Positions 16,010-25,986 are shown, counted from the first letter of the stretch. The stretch: DNA of 64,000 bases from Salinicola socius (GCF_001937195.1 NZ_MSDO01000011.1:1-64000), one strand, 5' to 3'. The notes: generated by a model from the letters alone, not told the origin. A program made the numbers and translations.

Positions 16010-17125
16010 TTACTGCGTGTCGAGTTGCTGAACCCGAAGCGTATAGTTGTTGGCGCCGTTCATTGCCGACCCGAACCGCTGGCCCTTCACCCAGACGCGG
16101 TAGCGACCAGGCTGCAGCACGCTCTCGATATCGAAATTGCCATTGGCGAGCGAGCCTTCGTCACTGGCCACCGTCCTGCCATTGGCGTCGAGAACCTTGG
16201 CCTGAAGGCGATACGTACCCTCGTTGCCGGGGAAGGTCGAACTCTCGATCGACACCGTGCCCGCTTCGGCGACATCGAAGCTCAGGACCTCGCCTTGCTG
16301 GCGAATCATGATGTCGGCCACGATCTCGTCGAACGCGTCCGGCATCTGCGGCTGCTCGCGGGCCGAGGCGCTGTGGCCGCTTGCGGCAGTGGCCTCGGCG
16401 CCCGAACTCGGCGTCGCAGCGGCCCCGGTGTTGGTGGTACCGAAGGTGGCGTCTCCATCGTCCTGTCCTGCCGATCCGGTCCGAGGCGCGGTGCCGCCAC
16501 CTGCGGCAACACTGCTGGCAGCCTGACGGCCCGGTGCACTCAAGGTTGCGACCTGATCGCCCTCGTCGACGAACGCCGTCGTCCGGCCGCTGGGACCGGG
16601 GCCACCGAACATGATGCCTCCGCCATTGTCCACGCCACCTTCATCACTGGTAACCACGTTGCCGCTGGCGTCCAGTCTCGCCACGTCGATATTGAAGCTG
16701 TTGCCACCGGTCTTGGTGGTGCCGAACTTCTGTCCGGAGACTTGCAGGGAGTAATCGCCGGGCTCGAGCGTTTCCGTCATCTTGAGGCCACCGGTGTTCC
16801 CCAACCCCGAACCGCTGGCCAGTACGTTGCCATTGCCGTCCACGAGCTTGGCGGAGATCTTGTAATCGTCCGATTCGCCCGGCAGAGTCGAACTGGAGAA
16901 CTGATACCGGCCCGCCTTGTCGACGCTGAATGGGTGCTGGTGGAGCCCACCGAAGAAGAAGCTGCGGCTGCGCGCGTCCGAACTGGACTTGAAGAACTTG
17001 GTCAGATCGACCTTGCTGGCCGCTTCCTGGGCATCCTTCAATGCCTCGCTCTGAGCCAGAGCCTGACTGCTGGCGCCGGCCAGACTCAACGCCACGAATA
17101 AGGTGGTAAATACGCGATACTTCAT
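16010..17125 (-). CDS. Secreted protein with two pre-peptidase C-terminal-like (PPC) domains
   Basis: A 371-residue exported protein with a signal peptide (about 1-24, ending ALAQS). Two similar beta-sandwich repeats, about 40-150 and 275-371, share the pattern F..AG.Y...SSTFPG, a lysine-aspartate strand (KLVDGNGN / KVLDANGR), a short Ser/Gly-rich turn and PG.Y.L.V.GQ.FG. This resembles PPC domains, often found at the ends of secreted peptidases, but no protease domain is present. The low-complexity linker (about 165-265) is rich in Ala, Gly, Thr and Ser. The start at 17125 gives a clean signal peptide and AGAGAGG upstream. No neighbour suggests a role; possibly envelope or osmotic protection, which is a guess. 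Confidence 0.7.
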   Translation of the reverse strand: MKYRVFTTLFVALSLAGASSQALAQSEALKDAQEAASKVDLTKFFKSSSDARSRSFFFGGLHQHPFSVDKAGRYQFSSSTLPGESDDYKISAKLVDGNGNVLASGSGLGNTGGLKMTETLEPGDYSLQVSGQKFGTTKTGGNSFNIDVARLDASGNVVTSDEGGVDNGGGIMFGGPGPSGRTTAFVDEGDQVATLSAPGRQAASSVAAGGGTAPRTGSAGQDDGDATFGTTNTGAAATPSSGAEATAASGHSASAREQPQMPDAFDEIVADIMIRQQGEVLSFDVAEAGTVSIESSTFPGNEGTYRLQAKVLDANGRTVASDEGSLANGNFDIESVLQPGRYRVWVKGQRFGSAMNGANNYTLRVQQLDTQ

Positions 17126-17326
17126 GGGGCCTCTCTGCACTCTGCGACCGAATCGGAGCCAAAGCATACCAGAGACGCCCGCCGGAGCACCTTAAAGGCT
17201 GGCCGGCGAACCCCTCTGAGCTGAATAAACGCATGACCTGACGGTGCTCACCCGGCAGCCCTTAGCGTTGCCGAATGGCACCATCCAACATGGGCGACAT
17301 CGCTGCCGCCCGGTCTGCAGGCCACC

Positions 17327-20300
17327 TTAGCCCTCGCTGTCACTCTCGGCAAGGTCGACCAGTTCACGGATGGCGACGGCAACCAGCGGGAAACTGATCT
17401 GCGCCCCCGTTCCGATTTCCGCCAGCAACGCATTCCAGCGGTCGAACAGCGGCGCATGCTGCTCCTGCCAGTGCTCGACTCGGGGTTCGATTTCCCGCGG
17501 GGCGTCCGACATGCCCAACACCCTGACCGTCAGTGCCAGCTGCTGACGATCGAGATCGTCGCGGAACGTCTCCCGCGCCTGCGCCTGCCAGCTATCGCGG
17601 ACTTCCAGCGTGTTGATCTGCTGCATCATGCGTGGCAGTTCCAGACGCTGGCCGATAGCGTAGTAGGTCTCGGCCACCCGCTGGATCTTGTCGCCACTGG
17701 TCCGTGCGGCCTGAATGATGCCGAGCCCCGCGTAGAGACTGGAAGCCGCCGCAACGATCGACGCCAGCGCTTCCGGCACCTTGGCCTCGATCAGCGCATC
17801 GCGGCGCTGACTCCAGGCTTCCCGCTCGTCGCCGCTGAGACGGTTGCCGATATCTTCCTGCAGCTGGGCCAGCTGCGGCGCGTACTGTTCGACGCACTCC
17901 TTGACGCCGAGCGAACCCCGATGACGCAGGAACCAGCGCGTCGCCCGGCGCAGCAACCGCATCAGATCGAGCATCATGGTGTACTGGGTCTGGCTGTCGA
18001 CACGATAGTCCAGGGCCTCGATCTGCTCCCACAGCGGGTTGAGACCGAAGCTGTCGCGGGCGATGACGTACGCCTGGGCGATCTCGACCCGCGAGGCACC
18101 GGTGGAATCGCGCAGCTGACGCACGAAGGTGATGCCCATGTGATCGACCAGATCGTTGGCAATCTGAGTCGCCACGATCTCCCGGTTGAGACGATGCTGA
18201 TACAGATCGTCCGGATAGCGCTCCGCCAGCGTCGCCGGGAACGCCTTGGCAACGTGCTGCTGCAATTGCGAATCCGCCGGCAGCTCGGCCGCGATAAGAT
18301 CGCTCTTGAGCGTGCTCTTGGCATAGGAGATCAGTACGCTAAGCTCCGGCAGCGTCAGACCGCCATCGGCATTGCCGCGTTCGATCAGCTGTTCGTCGCT
18401 GGGCAGGAACTCGAGTTCACGATCGAGACTGCCGGCCGCTTCGAGTTCATTGATGAACCGACGGTACGGGCCGAGCCCCTCTTTCGACTGCAATTCGGAG
18501 AGCGACAGCGCCTGGGTCTGACGATAGTTGTCGCGCACGACCAGCTCGCCGACCTCTTCGGTCATCTCGACCAGCAGCTGATTGCGCTGCTTTTCGGTCA
18601 TGTCGCCGCGCTGAACGATGCCGTCCAGCAGAATCTTGATGTTGACCTCATGATCCGAGCAGTTGACCCCGCCGGCGTTGTCGATGAAGTCGGTGTTGAC
18701 CCGAATGCCCCTTTCCGCCGCTTCCATGCGGCCGCGCTGGGTCAGCCCCAGATTACCGCCCTCGCCGATCACGCGGCAGTTGAGCTCGCGTCCATCGATG
18801 CGCAGGCCATCGTTGGCCTTGTCGCCGACATCCGCATGGCTTTCGCTGGAGGCCTTGACGTAGGTACCGATACCCCCGTTCCAGATCAGATCGACCTTCG
18901 ACTTCAACATCGCGTTGATCAGGTCGTTGGGCGAGAGCTTGTCCTCCTTGATCCCGAAGACTTTCTTCATCGCCGTCGAGAGAGGGATCGATTTGGCATC
19001 GCGGGAGAAGATACCGCCGCCTTCGGAGATCGTCTTCTCGTCGTAATCCGACCAGCTCGAGCGCGGCTGGGCGAACAGCCGCTTGCGCTCGGCGAAGGAC
19101 TTGGCGGCGTCGGGTTTGGGATCGACGAAGATGTGGCGGTGGTTGAAGGCTCCCACCAGCTGAATCTTGTCGGACAGCAGCATGCCGTTACCGAAGACAT
19201 CACCGGCCATGTCACCGATACCCAGCACGCTGAAGGTGTCCTTCTGGGTATTCAGCCCCATCTCGCGGAAGTGGCGTTTGACCGACTCCCAGGCGCCACG
19301 GGCCGTGATCGCCATGCCCTTGTGGTCGTAGCCCTGAGCGCCGCCGGAGGCAAAGGCATCGCGCAGCCAGAAGTCATACTCGATCGAGATCGCATTGGCG
19401 TAATCGGAGAACGTGGCCGTGCCCTTGTCGGCGGCAACGACCAGATAGGGGTCGTCCGGATCGTGACGCACGACCGTGCGCGGCGGCACGACGGTCGTCC
19501 CGTCGAGATTGTCGGTGATGTCCAGCAGACCGCGAATCAGGATCCGATAGCACTCGATCCCCTCGGCCTGAATGGCGTCACGGTCGGCGTTCTCCGGCAT
19601 CCGCTTGCAGATGAAGCCACCCTTGGCGCCGACCGGAACGATGACCGAGTTCTTGACCTGCTGCGCTTTCATCAGACCCAGAATCTCGGTGCGGAAATCC
19701 TCGTTGCGATCCGACCAGCGCAGGCCGCCGCGCGCGACCTTGCCACCGCGTAGATGCACGCCTTCCATCCTCGGCGAATAGACGAAGACCTCGAACATCG
19801 GCCGCGGCTTGGGCATGCCCGGCACCCTGCTCGGTTCGAGCTTGAACGAGATGTACTCCTTGGCGCTGCCATCTTCACGCGGCTGGAAGAAGTTGGTCCG
19901 CACGGTCGCCTGGATCAGATCGACATAGCGACGCAGCAGCAGGTCGTCGTTGAGGCTGGCAACCTGGTCGAGCATCGCATTGACCTCGTCGATGCAGCTC
20001 TGGCACTGCGCCTCGCGCGACTGGGTCTCGGGCAACTGGGTCTCGGGCGAGAAACGCAGCGTGAACAGCCGCGTCAGCCCCCGCGTGATATCGGCATGGG
20101 TCGCCAGCGTATTGGCGATGTAGGCCTGCGAAAGCCCGATGCGCAGCTGCTTCATGTAACGTGCATAGGCCCGCAGCACGGCGACCTGACGCCAGTCCAG
20201 ATCGGCGCCGATGATCAGCCGGTTGTAGGTATCGTTCTCCGCGTCTCCCACCCAGATCTTGGTGAAGGCATCGATGAAATTGTCGCGCATGTCGCCCAGG

Positions 20301-22159
20301 TCGACCTCACCCACGCCGTGATACTCGAAGGTGAAATCGTGGATCCAGTAGGTCTGCTGGCCGCTTGCGATGCGATAGGGGCGCTCGCTGATGACGCGCA
20401 GCCCCAGGTTCTCGAGGACCGGCAGCATGTCGGAGAGCGGAATCGGCGTATCTTGATGATAAAGCTTGAGATTGACGCTGTCGGCGGCGCTTTCGGCCAG
20501 ATGGTAGAGGCTGACGCCGATCGGGGAGCCATCGTCGAGCGCTTCGAGATGGCGAATGTCATTGGCGGCGGTTCGCGCCGAGAAATCGTCCCGGTAGCTA
20601 CCCGGGAAGGCGTCGCGGAAGGCCTGGGCACGGCGGTTACCCGCTTCCTCCCCCAGGGCCTCGATCAGCGCCCCGTGGAGCTCCTCGCGCCAGTTGCGGG
20701 CCAGGTTGATCACCTTCTTCTCCAGCGCACGCGCGTCGAACGCGACCGGCTTGTCGCCGTTGAATCTCAGCGTGAACTGGATCCGTGCCAGAATCGACTC
20801 GGAGAGGTACGGATTGAAATCGGCGAAGGTCGCGTCTAGCTCCTCGCACAGCAGATTCTGAATACGCAGACGCAGGTCCGTCGAGAAGATGTCACGCGGC
20901 ACGAAAACCAGACAGGAATAGAACTGCCCGGCACGATCCTCGCGGATGAACAGTCGCACCCGGCGACGCTCGCGGATATTGAGAATACCGAACGCGGTCC
21001 GGCTGAGCTCTTCGGTGGAGCTCTGGAACAGGTCATCACGCGGGTGCACTTCCAGCACCTGCAACAGCAGCTTGCCATTGTGACCTTTGGGATTGACTCC
21101 CGCGGAATCGATCACTGCCTGGACCTTGCGGCGAAGGATCGGCACGGTGCGCGGCGACTCGTTGTAGACCAGCGAGGTGAACAGCCCGAAGAAGCGCCAC
21201 TCGCCGATCACCTTGCCTTTGCTGTCGTGGCGGGTGATGGCGATGTAATCCGGGTAGGTCGGGCGATGGACGCGAGCGTGATAGGCGCTCTTGGCGAAGT
21301 GCAGCAGCGCCGAACCTTCGTCCTGCTCGAATCGCACCGGCTCCTGGTAGCGCGGCTGGTCGAGCTTCAGCACCCCCAGTTCGCTACCGTCGACCCGCTC
21401 TTTGCGGGCCTTCTTGCCGCTGCCGACGAAGCGGCTCTCGGCGTACCCGAGAAACGTGAAGTGTTCGTCCAGCAGCCACTTGAGAAAGGCGACGGTTTCC
21501 TGCTGATCCGCCTCGGAGATAGCGTTCGCCGGCTGATTCTCCAGCTCGCCGATGACCTCGCGAACCTGATCGCACATCGGGTCGAAATCAGCGACGGCGG
21601 TACGCACGTCGAGCAGTACGTCGCGCAGCCCTTGTTCGAGATCGGAGAGCGTCTCGCTATCGGTATGCCGATCCACCTCGATCAGAATGATCGACTCGCG
21701 GGCCTCGGGGGCCTGCGGGGCGCGGGTGCCGGTGATCCGCACCGCGTGGTGACGGGAATCACGTTCGACCGCCAGCACCGCGTTGTGGATCGCATGCAGG
21801 GTCAGACCGCGCCGATTCAGCTCCATGCGGACCGAGTCGACCAGAAACGGCATGTCGCGATGCAGCACCGCCACCACCGTATGCGGCGATTGCCAGCCGT
21901 GGGTTTCGAAATTGGGATTGAAGACACGCACCTTGGCTTCGTCGGGATCGAAGGTGCGCATGAAATGCCAAGCCGCCAGCGTCGCGCCGTAGATATCGTC
22001 GAGCTGCCGGTCCGCTGCCTCTTCGAAAGGCGCGGTGGCATAGAGATCCTCGGCGAATGCCGTGATCCGCTTGACCTTATCTTCGGGGAGTCGCTTGGAC
22101 AGCTTTTCCTGCAGCTGTTCCAGAAATTCCGTTTTTCCCTCGATCGCGACGTGTTGCAT
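17327..22159 (-). CDS. gdhB: NAD-specific glutamate dehydrogenase, large (180-kDa) type
   Basis: Deaminates glutamate to 2-oxoglutarate with NAD, a catabolic route that links amino-acid use to the TCA cycle. At 1,610 residues it has the size of the GDH-180 class (GdhB of Pseudomonas aeruginosa). A long N-terminal regulatory part (about 1-700) with ACT-like segments precedes the catalytic core (about 720-1230), seen in GGLRWSDRNEDFRTEILGL, VKNSVIVPVGAKGGFICKR, IGDMAGDVFGNGML and NHRHIFVDPKPD. A helical C-terminal domain follows. GAGGTG precedes the ATG. It is single; flanking gaps of 160-210 bases show no further gene. Confidence 0.96.
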   Translation of the reverse strand: MQHVAIEGKTEFLEQLQEKLSKRLPEDKVKRITAFAEDLYATAPFEEAADRQLDDIYGATLAAWHFMRTFDPDEAKVRVFNPNFETHGWQSPHTVVAVLHRDMPFLVDSVRMELNRRGLTLHAIHNAVLAVERDSRHHAVRITGTRAPQAPEARESIILIEVDRHTDSETLSDLEQGLRDVLLDVRTAVADFDPMCDQVREVIGELENQPANAISEADQQETVAFLKWLLDEHFTFLGYAESRFVGSGKKARKERVDGSELGVLKLDQPRYQEPVRFEQDEGSALLHFAKSAYHARVHRPTYPDYIAITRHDSKGKVIGEWRFFGLFTSLVYNESPRTVPILRRKVQAVIDSAGVNPKGHNGKLLLQVLEVHPRDDLFQSSTEELSRTAFGILNIRERRRVRLFIREDRAGQFYSCLVFVPRDIFSTDLRLRIQNLLCEELDATFADFNPYLSESILARIQFTLRFNGDKPVAFDARALEKKVINLARNWREELHGALIEALGEEAGNRRAQAFRDAFPGSYRDDFSARTAANDIRHLEALDDGSPIGVSLYHLAESAADSVNLKLYHQDTPIPLSDMLPVLENLGLRVISERPYRIASGQQTYWIHDFTFEYHGVGEVDLGDMRDNFIDAFTKIWVGDAENDTYNRLIIGADLDWRQVAVLRAYARYMKQLRIGLSQAYIANTLATHADITRGLTRLFTLRFSPETQLPETQSREAQCQSCIDEVNAMLDQVASLNDDLLLRRYVDLIQATVRTNFFQPREDGSAKEYISFKLEPSRVPGMPKPRPMFEVFVYSPRMEGVHLRGGKVARGGLRWSDRNEDFRTEILGLMKAQQVKNSVIVPVGAKGGFICKRMPENADRDAIQAEGIECYRILIRGLLDITDNLDGTTVVPPRTVVRHDPDDPYLVVAADKGTATFSDYANAISIEYDFWLRDAFASGGAQGYDHKGMAITARGAWESVKRHFREMGLNTQKDTFSVLGIGDMAGDVFGNGMLLSDKIQLVGAFNHRHIFVDPKPDAAKSFAERKRLFAQPRSSWSDYDEKTISEGGGIFSRDAKSIPLSTAMKKVFGIKEDKLSPNDLINAMLKSKVDLIWNGGIGTYVKASSESHADVGDKANDGLRIDGRELNCRVIGEGGNLGLTQRGRMEAAERGIRVNTDFIDNAGGVNCSDHEVNIKILLDGIVQRGDMTEKQRNQLLVEMTEEVGELVVRDNYRQTQALSLSELQSKEGLGPYRRFINELEAAGSLDRELEFLPSDEQLIERGNADGGLTLPELSVLISYAKSTLKSDLIAAELPADSQLQQHVAKAFPATLAERYPDDLYQHRLNREIVATQIANDLVDHMGITFVRQLRDSTGASRVEIAQAYVIARDSFGLNPLWEQIEALDYRVDSQTQYTMMLDLMRLLRRATRWFLRHRGSLGVKECVEQYAPQLAQLQEDIGNRLSGDEREAWSQRRDALIEAKVPEALASIVAAASSLYAGLGIIQAARTSGDKIQRVAETYYAIGQRLELPRMMQQINTLEVRDSWQAQARETFRDDLDRQQLALTVRVLGMSDAPREIEPRVEHWQEQHAPLFDRWNALLAEIGTGAQISFPLVAVAIRELVDLAESDSEG

Positions 22160-22365
22160 CTATCACCTCGGCTGGCATCGACCGTCAACATGGCGGCCGC
22201 ATTCAATAGGCTGGAAGCTTACGTCAGCGCCGCATGGCGCCCTACTCAGTTGAAGCTTCGTCATGACGCATGTCGGTTATGCATCACCGGCGGCACTTCG
22301 CGAGCACGCCAACGGTTGACAAGTCTCGTCGTTGAGCCATGTCGCTGGCGACATGGCACTTCGAA

Positions 22366-23490
22366 TCACGCGTTGGGCAGACGCTCGAGCAATACCCCGC
22401 ACTCACAGTGGTCGGTCCAGGGGAATTGGTCAAACAACGCCATCCGGACCACCCGGTGCGTCTGACTCAACTGTTCGAGATTGACCGCCAACGTATCGGG
22501 GTTGCATGAAATATAGACGATGCGGGAATAGCGCATCAGCGGCGCGCAGCTCTCCGCGTCCAGACCGGCCCGCGGCGGATCCACCAGTACGGTGGAAAAG
22601 TCGCATTCGTCGAGATCCATGGCCGCCACTCGGCGCCCCTGCTTTTCCCCGATCAACGCCTGAGCGAACTCTTCGGCCGACATCCGCGCCACATGCACGT
22701 TGTCGATACCGTTGGCCTCGAGGTTGGCCTGTGCAGAGGCGACCGAGGTCCGCGAGATCTCGGTGGCGACGACACGTCGGAAATTCTCTGCAAGCGCCAC
22801 CGTGAAGTTGCCATTGCCACAGTAGAGCTCGACCAGATCGCCCTCGCTTTCGCGGGTCACACTCCGCGCCCAGCTCAGCATCGAACGACAGATCTCGGCA
22901 TTGGGCTGGGTGAAGCTGTTCTCGACCTGCTGATAGCGAAACTCGCGACCCTCCACCTCCAGGCGCTCCCAGACGTGGTCACGGTCCAGCACCAGACGCT
23001 GCTTGCGGGAGCGCCCGATCAGCGCTACGCCAAGCTCGGCCTGCAGCTCGCGAGCCCGGGTTTCCCAAGCGTCATCGAGCGGCTTGTGATAGATCATCGT
23101 GACCAGCGACTCACCGCTCAACGTGGTGAGGAACTCGACCTGGAACAGCTTTCGCCGCATCAGTGGCTCGTCCCGGATCGCGTCCAAAAGCTGTGGCATC
23201 AATTCATTGATGCGCTCGCCGGCAACCGGAAACCGGTCGACACGGATGATGCGTTGAGCGACGCGCCCTCGCTGAAGCGGCGCTTCCGGGTCGGCCTCGA
23301 ACATCGCGTAGAAAAGATCGTCCCCCTCGTGCCAGATCCGGAATTCGGCCCGCATCCGGTAGTGCGACGGCGGCGACGCGAACACCTCCAGCGGCGGCGG
23401 CGAGAAGCGAGCGAACTGTCGTTCGATGCGTTCGCGCTTGGCCTCGAGCTGCGCGTCGTAACCAGAAGGATCAATATCGAAGATCACCAA
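22366..23490 (-). CDS. trmA: tRNA (uracil-5-)-methyltransferase TrmA
   Basis: Makes m5U54 (ribothymidine) in the T-loop of tRNAs and also modifies tmRNA. The product of about 374 residues matches E. coli TrmA throughout: SHYRMRAEFRIWHEGDDL, KLFQVEFLTTLSGESLV, FRYQQVENSFTQPNAE, the SAM motif LVELYCGNGNFTVAL, VDPPRAGLD and the catalytic cysteine in YISCNPDTL. No ATG lies near the N-terminus. TTG at 23490 is preferred because AAGGA lies 8 bases upstream; the adjacent GTG (23487) is nearly as good, and TTG at 23508 lacks a site. Confidence 0.95.
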   Translation of the reverse strand: MVIFDIDPSGYDAQLEAKRERIERQFARFSPPPLEVFASPPSHYRMRAEFRIWHEGDDLFYAMFEADPEAPLQRGRVAQRIIRVDRFPVAGERINELMPQLLDAIRDEPLMRRKLFQVEFLTTLSGESLVTMIYHKPLDDAWETRARELQAELGVALIGRSRKQRLVLDRDHVWERLEVEGREFRYQQVENSFTQPNAEICRSMLSWARSVTRESEGDLVELYCGNGNFTVALAENFRRVVATEISRTSVASAQANLEANGIDNVHVARMSAEEFAQALIGEKQGRRVAAMDLDECDFSTVLVDPPRAGLDAESCAPLMRYSRIVYISCNPDTLAVNLEQLSQTHRVVRMALFDQFPWTDHCECGVLLERLPNA

Positions 23491-23578
23491 ACCATCAGTC
23501 CTTAACAAGAAGTCTTTGAATCAGGCCATCGGCAACCGGGCCAATCGGTAGTCGACAGGAGAGATCCCGGCCTCGCGG

Positions 23579-24436
23579 CTACGGCACCTTCGGTGATGCC
23601 ACCTCGAGCGCGGCGGGCGGCGCATAGCCATAGCGCGCCAGCGCCGCCGCCAATCCCTGGACCGTGGCAGCCGTGGCCCAGCTGAAATCGAAACCCATGC
23701 GCGTGACGCCTCTACCGAGCCTGGATTCTTCGACCGCCCCCCCTGTCGCAGCCGTCGTCACACCAGTCATCGGCCCGTTGGCGAGCACGGACTCGAGACG
23801 CCTGGCGATGGCTTGCCCCGAGTCGATCCAGGCGACCTCCGGCGGCATCAAGGGCGCCAGGCAGTCACGCAGCAGCGGGAAATGCGTGCAGCCCAGCACC
23901 ACGACATCGACGTCTGGCGCGACCCTGAGCGGTTCGACGGCCTGATGCAGCCGCTCGAGATCCACCGCCCGCCCCTGAAGCCGATGTTCGGCCTCGATGA
24001 CCAGTGCGTCAGCGGCCACGCGGACAACCCGACAGTCAGGCGCGTGGTCGGCGATCAGCCTATCCAGATAAGGGCGATGAACGGTTGCGTGCGTAGCGAG
24101 CAGGCCGATCGCGCGGCTTCGGGTCATCTCCGCGGCAGGCTTGATCGCCGGAACGGTACCGATGACCGGTATCGACAGCCGAGCCCTGAGCGCCTCCAGC
24201 GCCAGGGTGCTGGCCGTGTTGCACGCCACTACCAAGGCGCGGGGTCGAGCCTGCTGACAGGCGCGGATGCAAACGGCAACGATCCGCGCCAACAACCAGA
24301 CCTCGTCCTTTGTACCGTAAGGCAGTGCGGCATTGTCACAGACGTAGCCCAAGGATAGCCACGGCATCCGACGACGAATATCGGCGCTGACCGAAAGCCC
24401 CCCCGCCCCCGAATCGAAAATCAGCGCATCAATCAT
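23579..24436 (-). CDS. murI: Glutamate racemase MurI
   Basis: Supplies D-glutamate for peptidoglycan synthesis. The 285-residue protein contains FDSGAGGLSV at 7-16, the two catalytic cysteines C72 (ACNTAS) and C183 (GCTHFPLL), and YVCDNAALPYG at 31-41. The ATG at 24436 lies inside the 3' end of the upstream LysR gene (8-base overlap), so translation is probably coupled. trmA follows after about 90 bases. E. coli murI is also downstream of trmA-type genes on a different arrangement; here the LysR partner is unusual. Confidence 0.95.
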   Translation of the reverse strand: MIDALIFDSGAGGLSVSADIRRRMPWLSLGYVCDNAALPYGTKDEVWLLARIVAVCIRACQQARPRALVVACNTASTLALEALRARLSIPVIGTVPAIKPAAEMTRSRAIGLLATHATVHRPYLDRLIADHAPDCRVVRVAADALVIEAEHRLQGRAVDLERLHQAVEPLRVAPDVDVVVLGCTHFPLLRDCLAPLMPPEVAWIDSGQAIARRLESVLANGPMTGVTTAATGGAVEESRLGRGVTRMGFDFSWATAATVQGLAAALARYGYAPPAALEVASPKVP

Positions 24437-25328
24437 ATGGCGTGCCGCCACCGAAATAGTCGAGCAGGGCGTCGATCAGCGCACGCAGGCGAGCTGGCAT
24501 GTAATCGCGCTCGGCGTACAACAGGTGAACGTCGAGCGGCGGCATCTCGAATGCCTCGAGTACACGAACCAGCTGTCCGCTCCTCTCTTCCGCTGCCGCC
24601 AGCGATGCGGGCTTTAGTGTCAGCCCCATGCCCAGCACGGCCGCTTCGACCAGCGCGCGGCCGTTATTGCAGGAGAGCGCCGGCTGCAGCCGAAAGCGAT
24701 GGAGCTCGCCATCGACCATGAACGGCCAGTGAAGCCCGTGTCGGGACAGGGTGTAGTACAGGCAGCGATGATCCTTGAGATCCCGGGGATGCTGCGGCGT
24801 ACCATGGTGCTCGAGATAGCCCGGCGAGGCGTACAGATGCATCGGCATCCGCATCAGCGGCCGTGCGATCAGGCAGGAATCCTCCAGCTCGCCGATGCGC
24901 ACGACCAGATCGAAATCCTCGGCCAGCGGATCGACTCGCCGGTCCTCCAGCACCAGATCGAGCGAAACCGCCGGATGTGCCGCCTCGAAAGCCTGCAGTG
25001 CCGGCATCAGCGAACGGGCGCCGAAATCCACCGGTGCCGAGAGCCGTAGACGACCCCGCACTTCGCCGCGCTGTTCGCCGATCCCCGCTTCCAGTTCCTG
25101 CAACTCGTCGAGCAGGCGACTGGCCGTCGTCAGGTAACGCTCTCCTTCCGCGGTGAGCTGTAGGCGCCGCGTGGTGCGCACCAGCAGCCGCACTCCGAGG
25201 GCCTCTTCCAGCCGGGACACCTGCTTGCTGACCATGGCGTTGGAGACGCCCAGACGCCGAGCTCCACCGGCGAAGCTACCGGCGTCGATGACCGCACGAA
25301 ATACCTGCATCGCCTGCAGTCGATCCAT
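24429..25328 (-). CDS. LysR-family transcriptional regulator
   Basis: A 299-residue LTTR. The N-terminal helix-turn-helix (about 1-60) reads MDRLQAMQVFRAVIDAGSFA, LGVSNAMVSKQVSRLEEALG, VRLLVRTTRRLQLTAEG; the effector-binding domain (about 90-295) starts GRLRLSAPVDFGARSLMPAL. Members of this AaeR/CrgA-like subgroup often act on aromatic-acid or quinone responses, but the ligand cannot be told here. Its 3' end overlaps murI by 8 bases on the same strand, so it could be the first gene of a murI transcript. A second site to look for targets is the 110-base gap before the hemerythrin gene. Confidence 0.92.
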   Translation of the reverse strand: MDRLQAMQVFRAVIDAGSFAGGARRLGVSNAMVSKQVSRLEEALGVRLLVRTTRRLQLTAEGERYLTTASRLLDELQELEAGIGEQRGEVRGRLRLSAPVDFGARSLMPALQAFEAAHPAVSLDLVLEDRRVDPLAEDFDLVVRIGELEDSCLIARPLMRMPMHLYASPGYLEHHGTPQHPRDLKDHRCLYYTLSRHGLHWPFMVDGELHRFRLQPALSCNNGRALVEAAVLGMGLTLKPASLAAAEERSGQLVRVLEAFEMPPLDVHLLYAERDYMPARLRALIDALLDYFGGGTPYD

Positions 25329-25372
25329 CCTGCCTCCTGTCCCCGTTCCTGTGGCTCATTCTACGCAAGCGG

Positions 25373-25398
25373 CGACGATCGCGCAGTGGCGATCGTCG
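25373..25398 (-). terminator. Hairpin between hemerythrin and LysR genes
   Basis: A perfect 10-bp stem (25373-25382 with 25389-25398) closes a GCAGTG loop, about 40 bases after the hemerythrin stop on the minus strand and 45 bases before the LysR start. There is no T-run. A terminator is likeliest; an operator for LysR is possible. Confidence 0.5.
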
Positions 25399-25437
25399 TC
25401 GGGAGAATGACAGGTTCGGCGGTGGATGACGTTCAGG

Positions 25438-25986
25438 CTACAGCGGTGACGGTGCCTCTCGGAATTCCGTGTAGAGCTCCGGATAGGCCTCCTGCAAACG
25501 CGCCAGCTCGGCGCCCGCCTGAGGCGGCAGCTCCTGGGCAAGCCGCGCCAGATCCTCTTCGTCGAAATGTTCGCGAATCAGCGGAAACAGCTCTTCACGC
25601 TCGGCACGCAGGTAGGCTCGATGCGCCTCGAGATAGGACTTGAGATCATCGGCAAACTTGTCCATCGGCATCACCCCATCCATCAGGATCATGTCGATGT
25701 TTTGAGACAGCTGCATCAGCTGCTGATGGAGATGCTGGTAGTCATCAGCCAGGCGATTGCTCAGATCGCCGATCTCCGACTCCCGCGCCACCAGTCGATC
25801 GCTGCAGATGCGTTCCAGCGGAATGGTGAAACCGCTCATGTAGTCGAGGATGTAATCCACGACTTCCCGAATCAGCCGAAAGTCCGGGCGTTCGCCATCG
25901 GCCAGTGTCTTATGCTTGAGTTGCAACACATGCAGCAGGCGCGCCATGTTGGCATGGTCCTGACGCAGTTGAGTCAGCATGGGCAT
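25438..25986 (-). CDS. Hemerythrin-like HHE domain protein
   Basis: A 182-residue four-helix protein. Helix motifs typical of the hemerythrin/HHE family are visible: LRQDHANMARLLHVL at 7-21, a central DDYQHLHQQL, and the C-terminal HRAYLRAEREELFPLIREHF containing the H..E pattern of the last metal-binding helix. Such proteins bind a di-iron centre and oxygen, NO or iron. The N-terminal domain tail reads LYTEFREAPSPL. The ATG at 25986 has AGGAGA upstream; an open frame extending to 26208 has no ribosome site and is unlikely. It is divergent from rarA. Confidence 0.85.
   Translation of the reverse strand: MPMLTQLRQDHANMARLLHVLQLKHKTLADGERPDFRLIREVVDYILDYMSGFTIPLERICSDRLVARESEIGDLSNRLADDYQHLHQQLMQLSQNIDMILMDGVMPMDKFADDLKSYLEAHRAYLRAEREELFPLIREHFDEEDLARLAQELPPQAGAELARLQEAYPELYTEFREAPSPL

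Noticed and set aside
17456-19753. 765-codon plus-strand open frame
   Set aside because: Antisense shadow of the NAD-glutamate dehydrogenase gene; long antisense frames are common in high-GC DNA, and the translation resembles no family.
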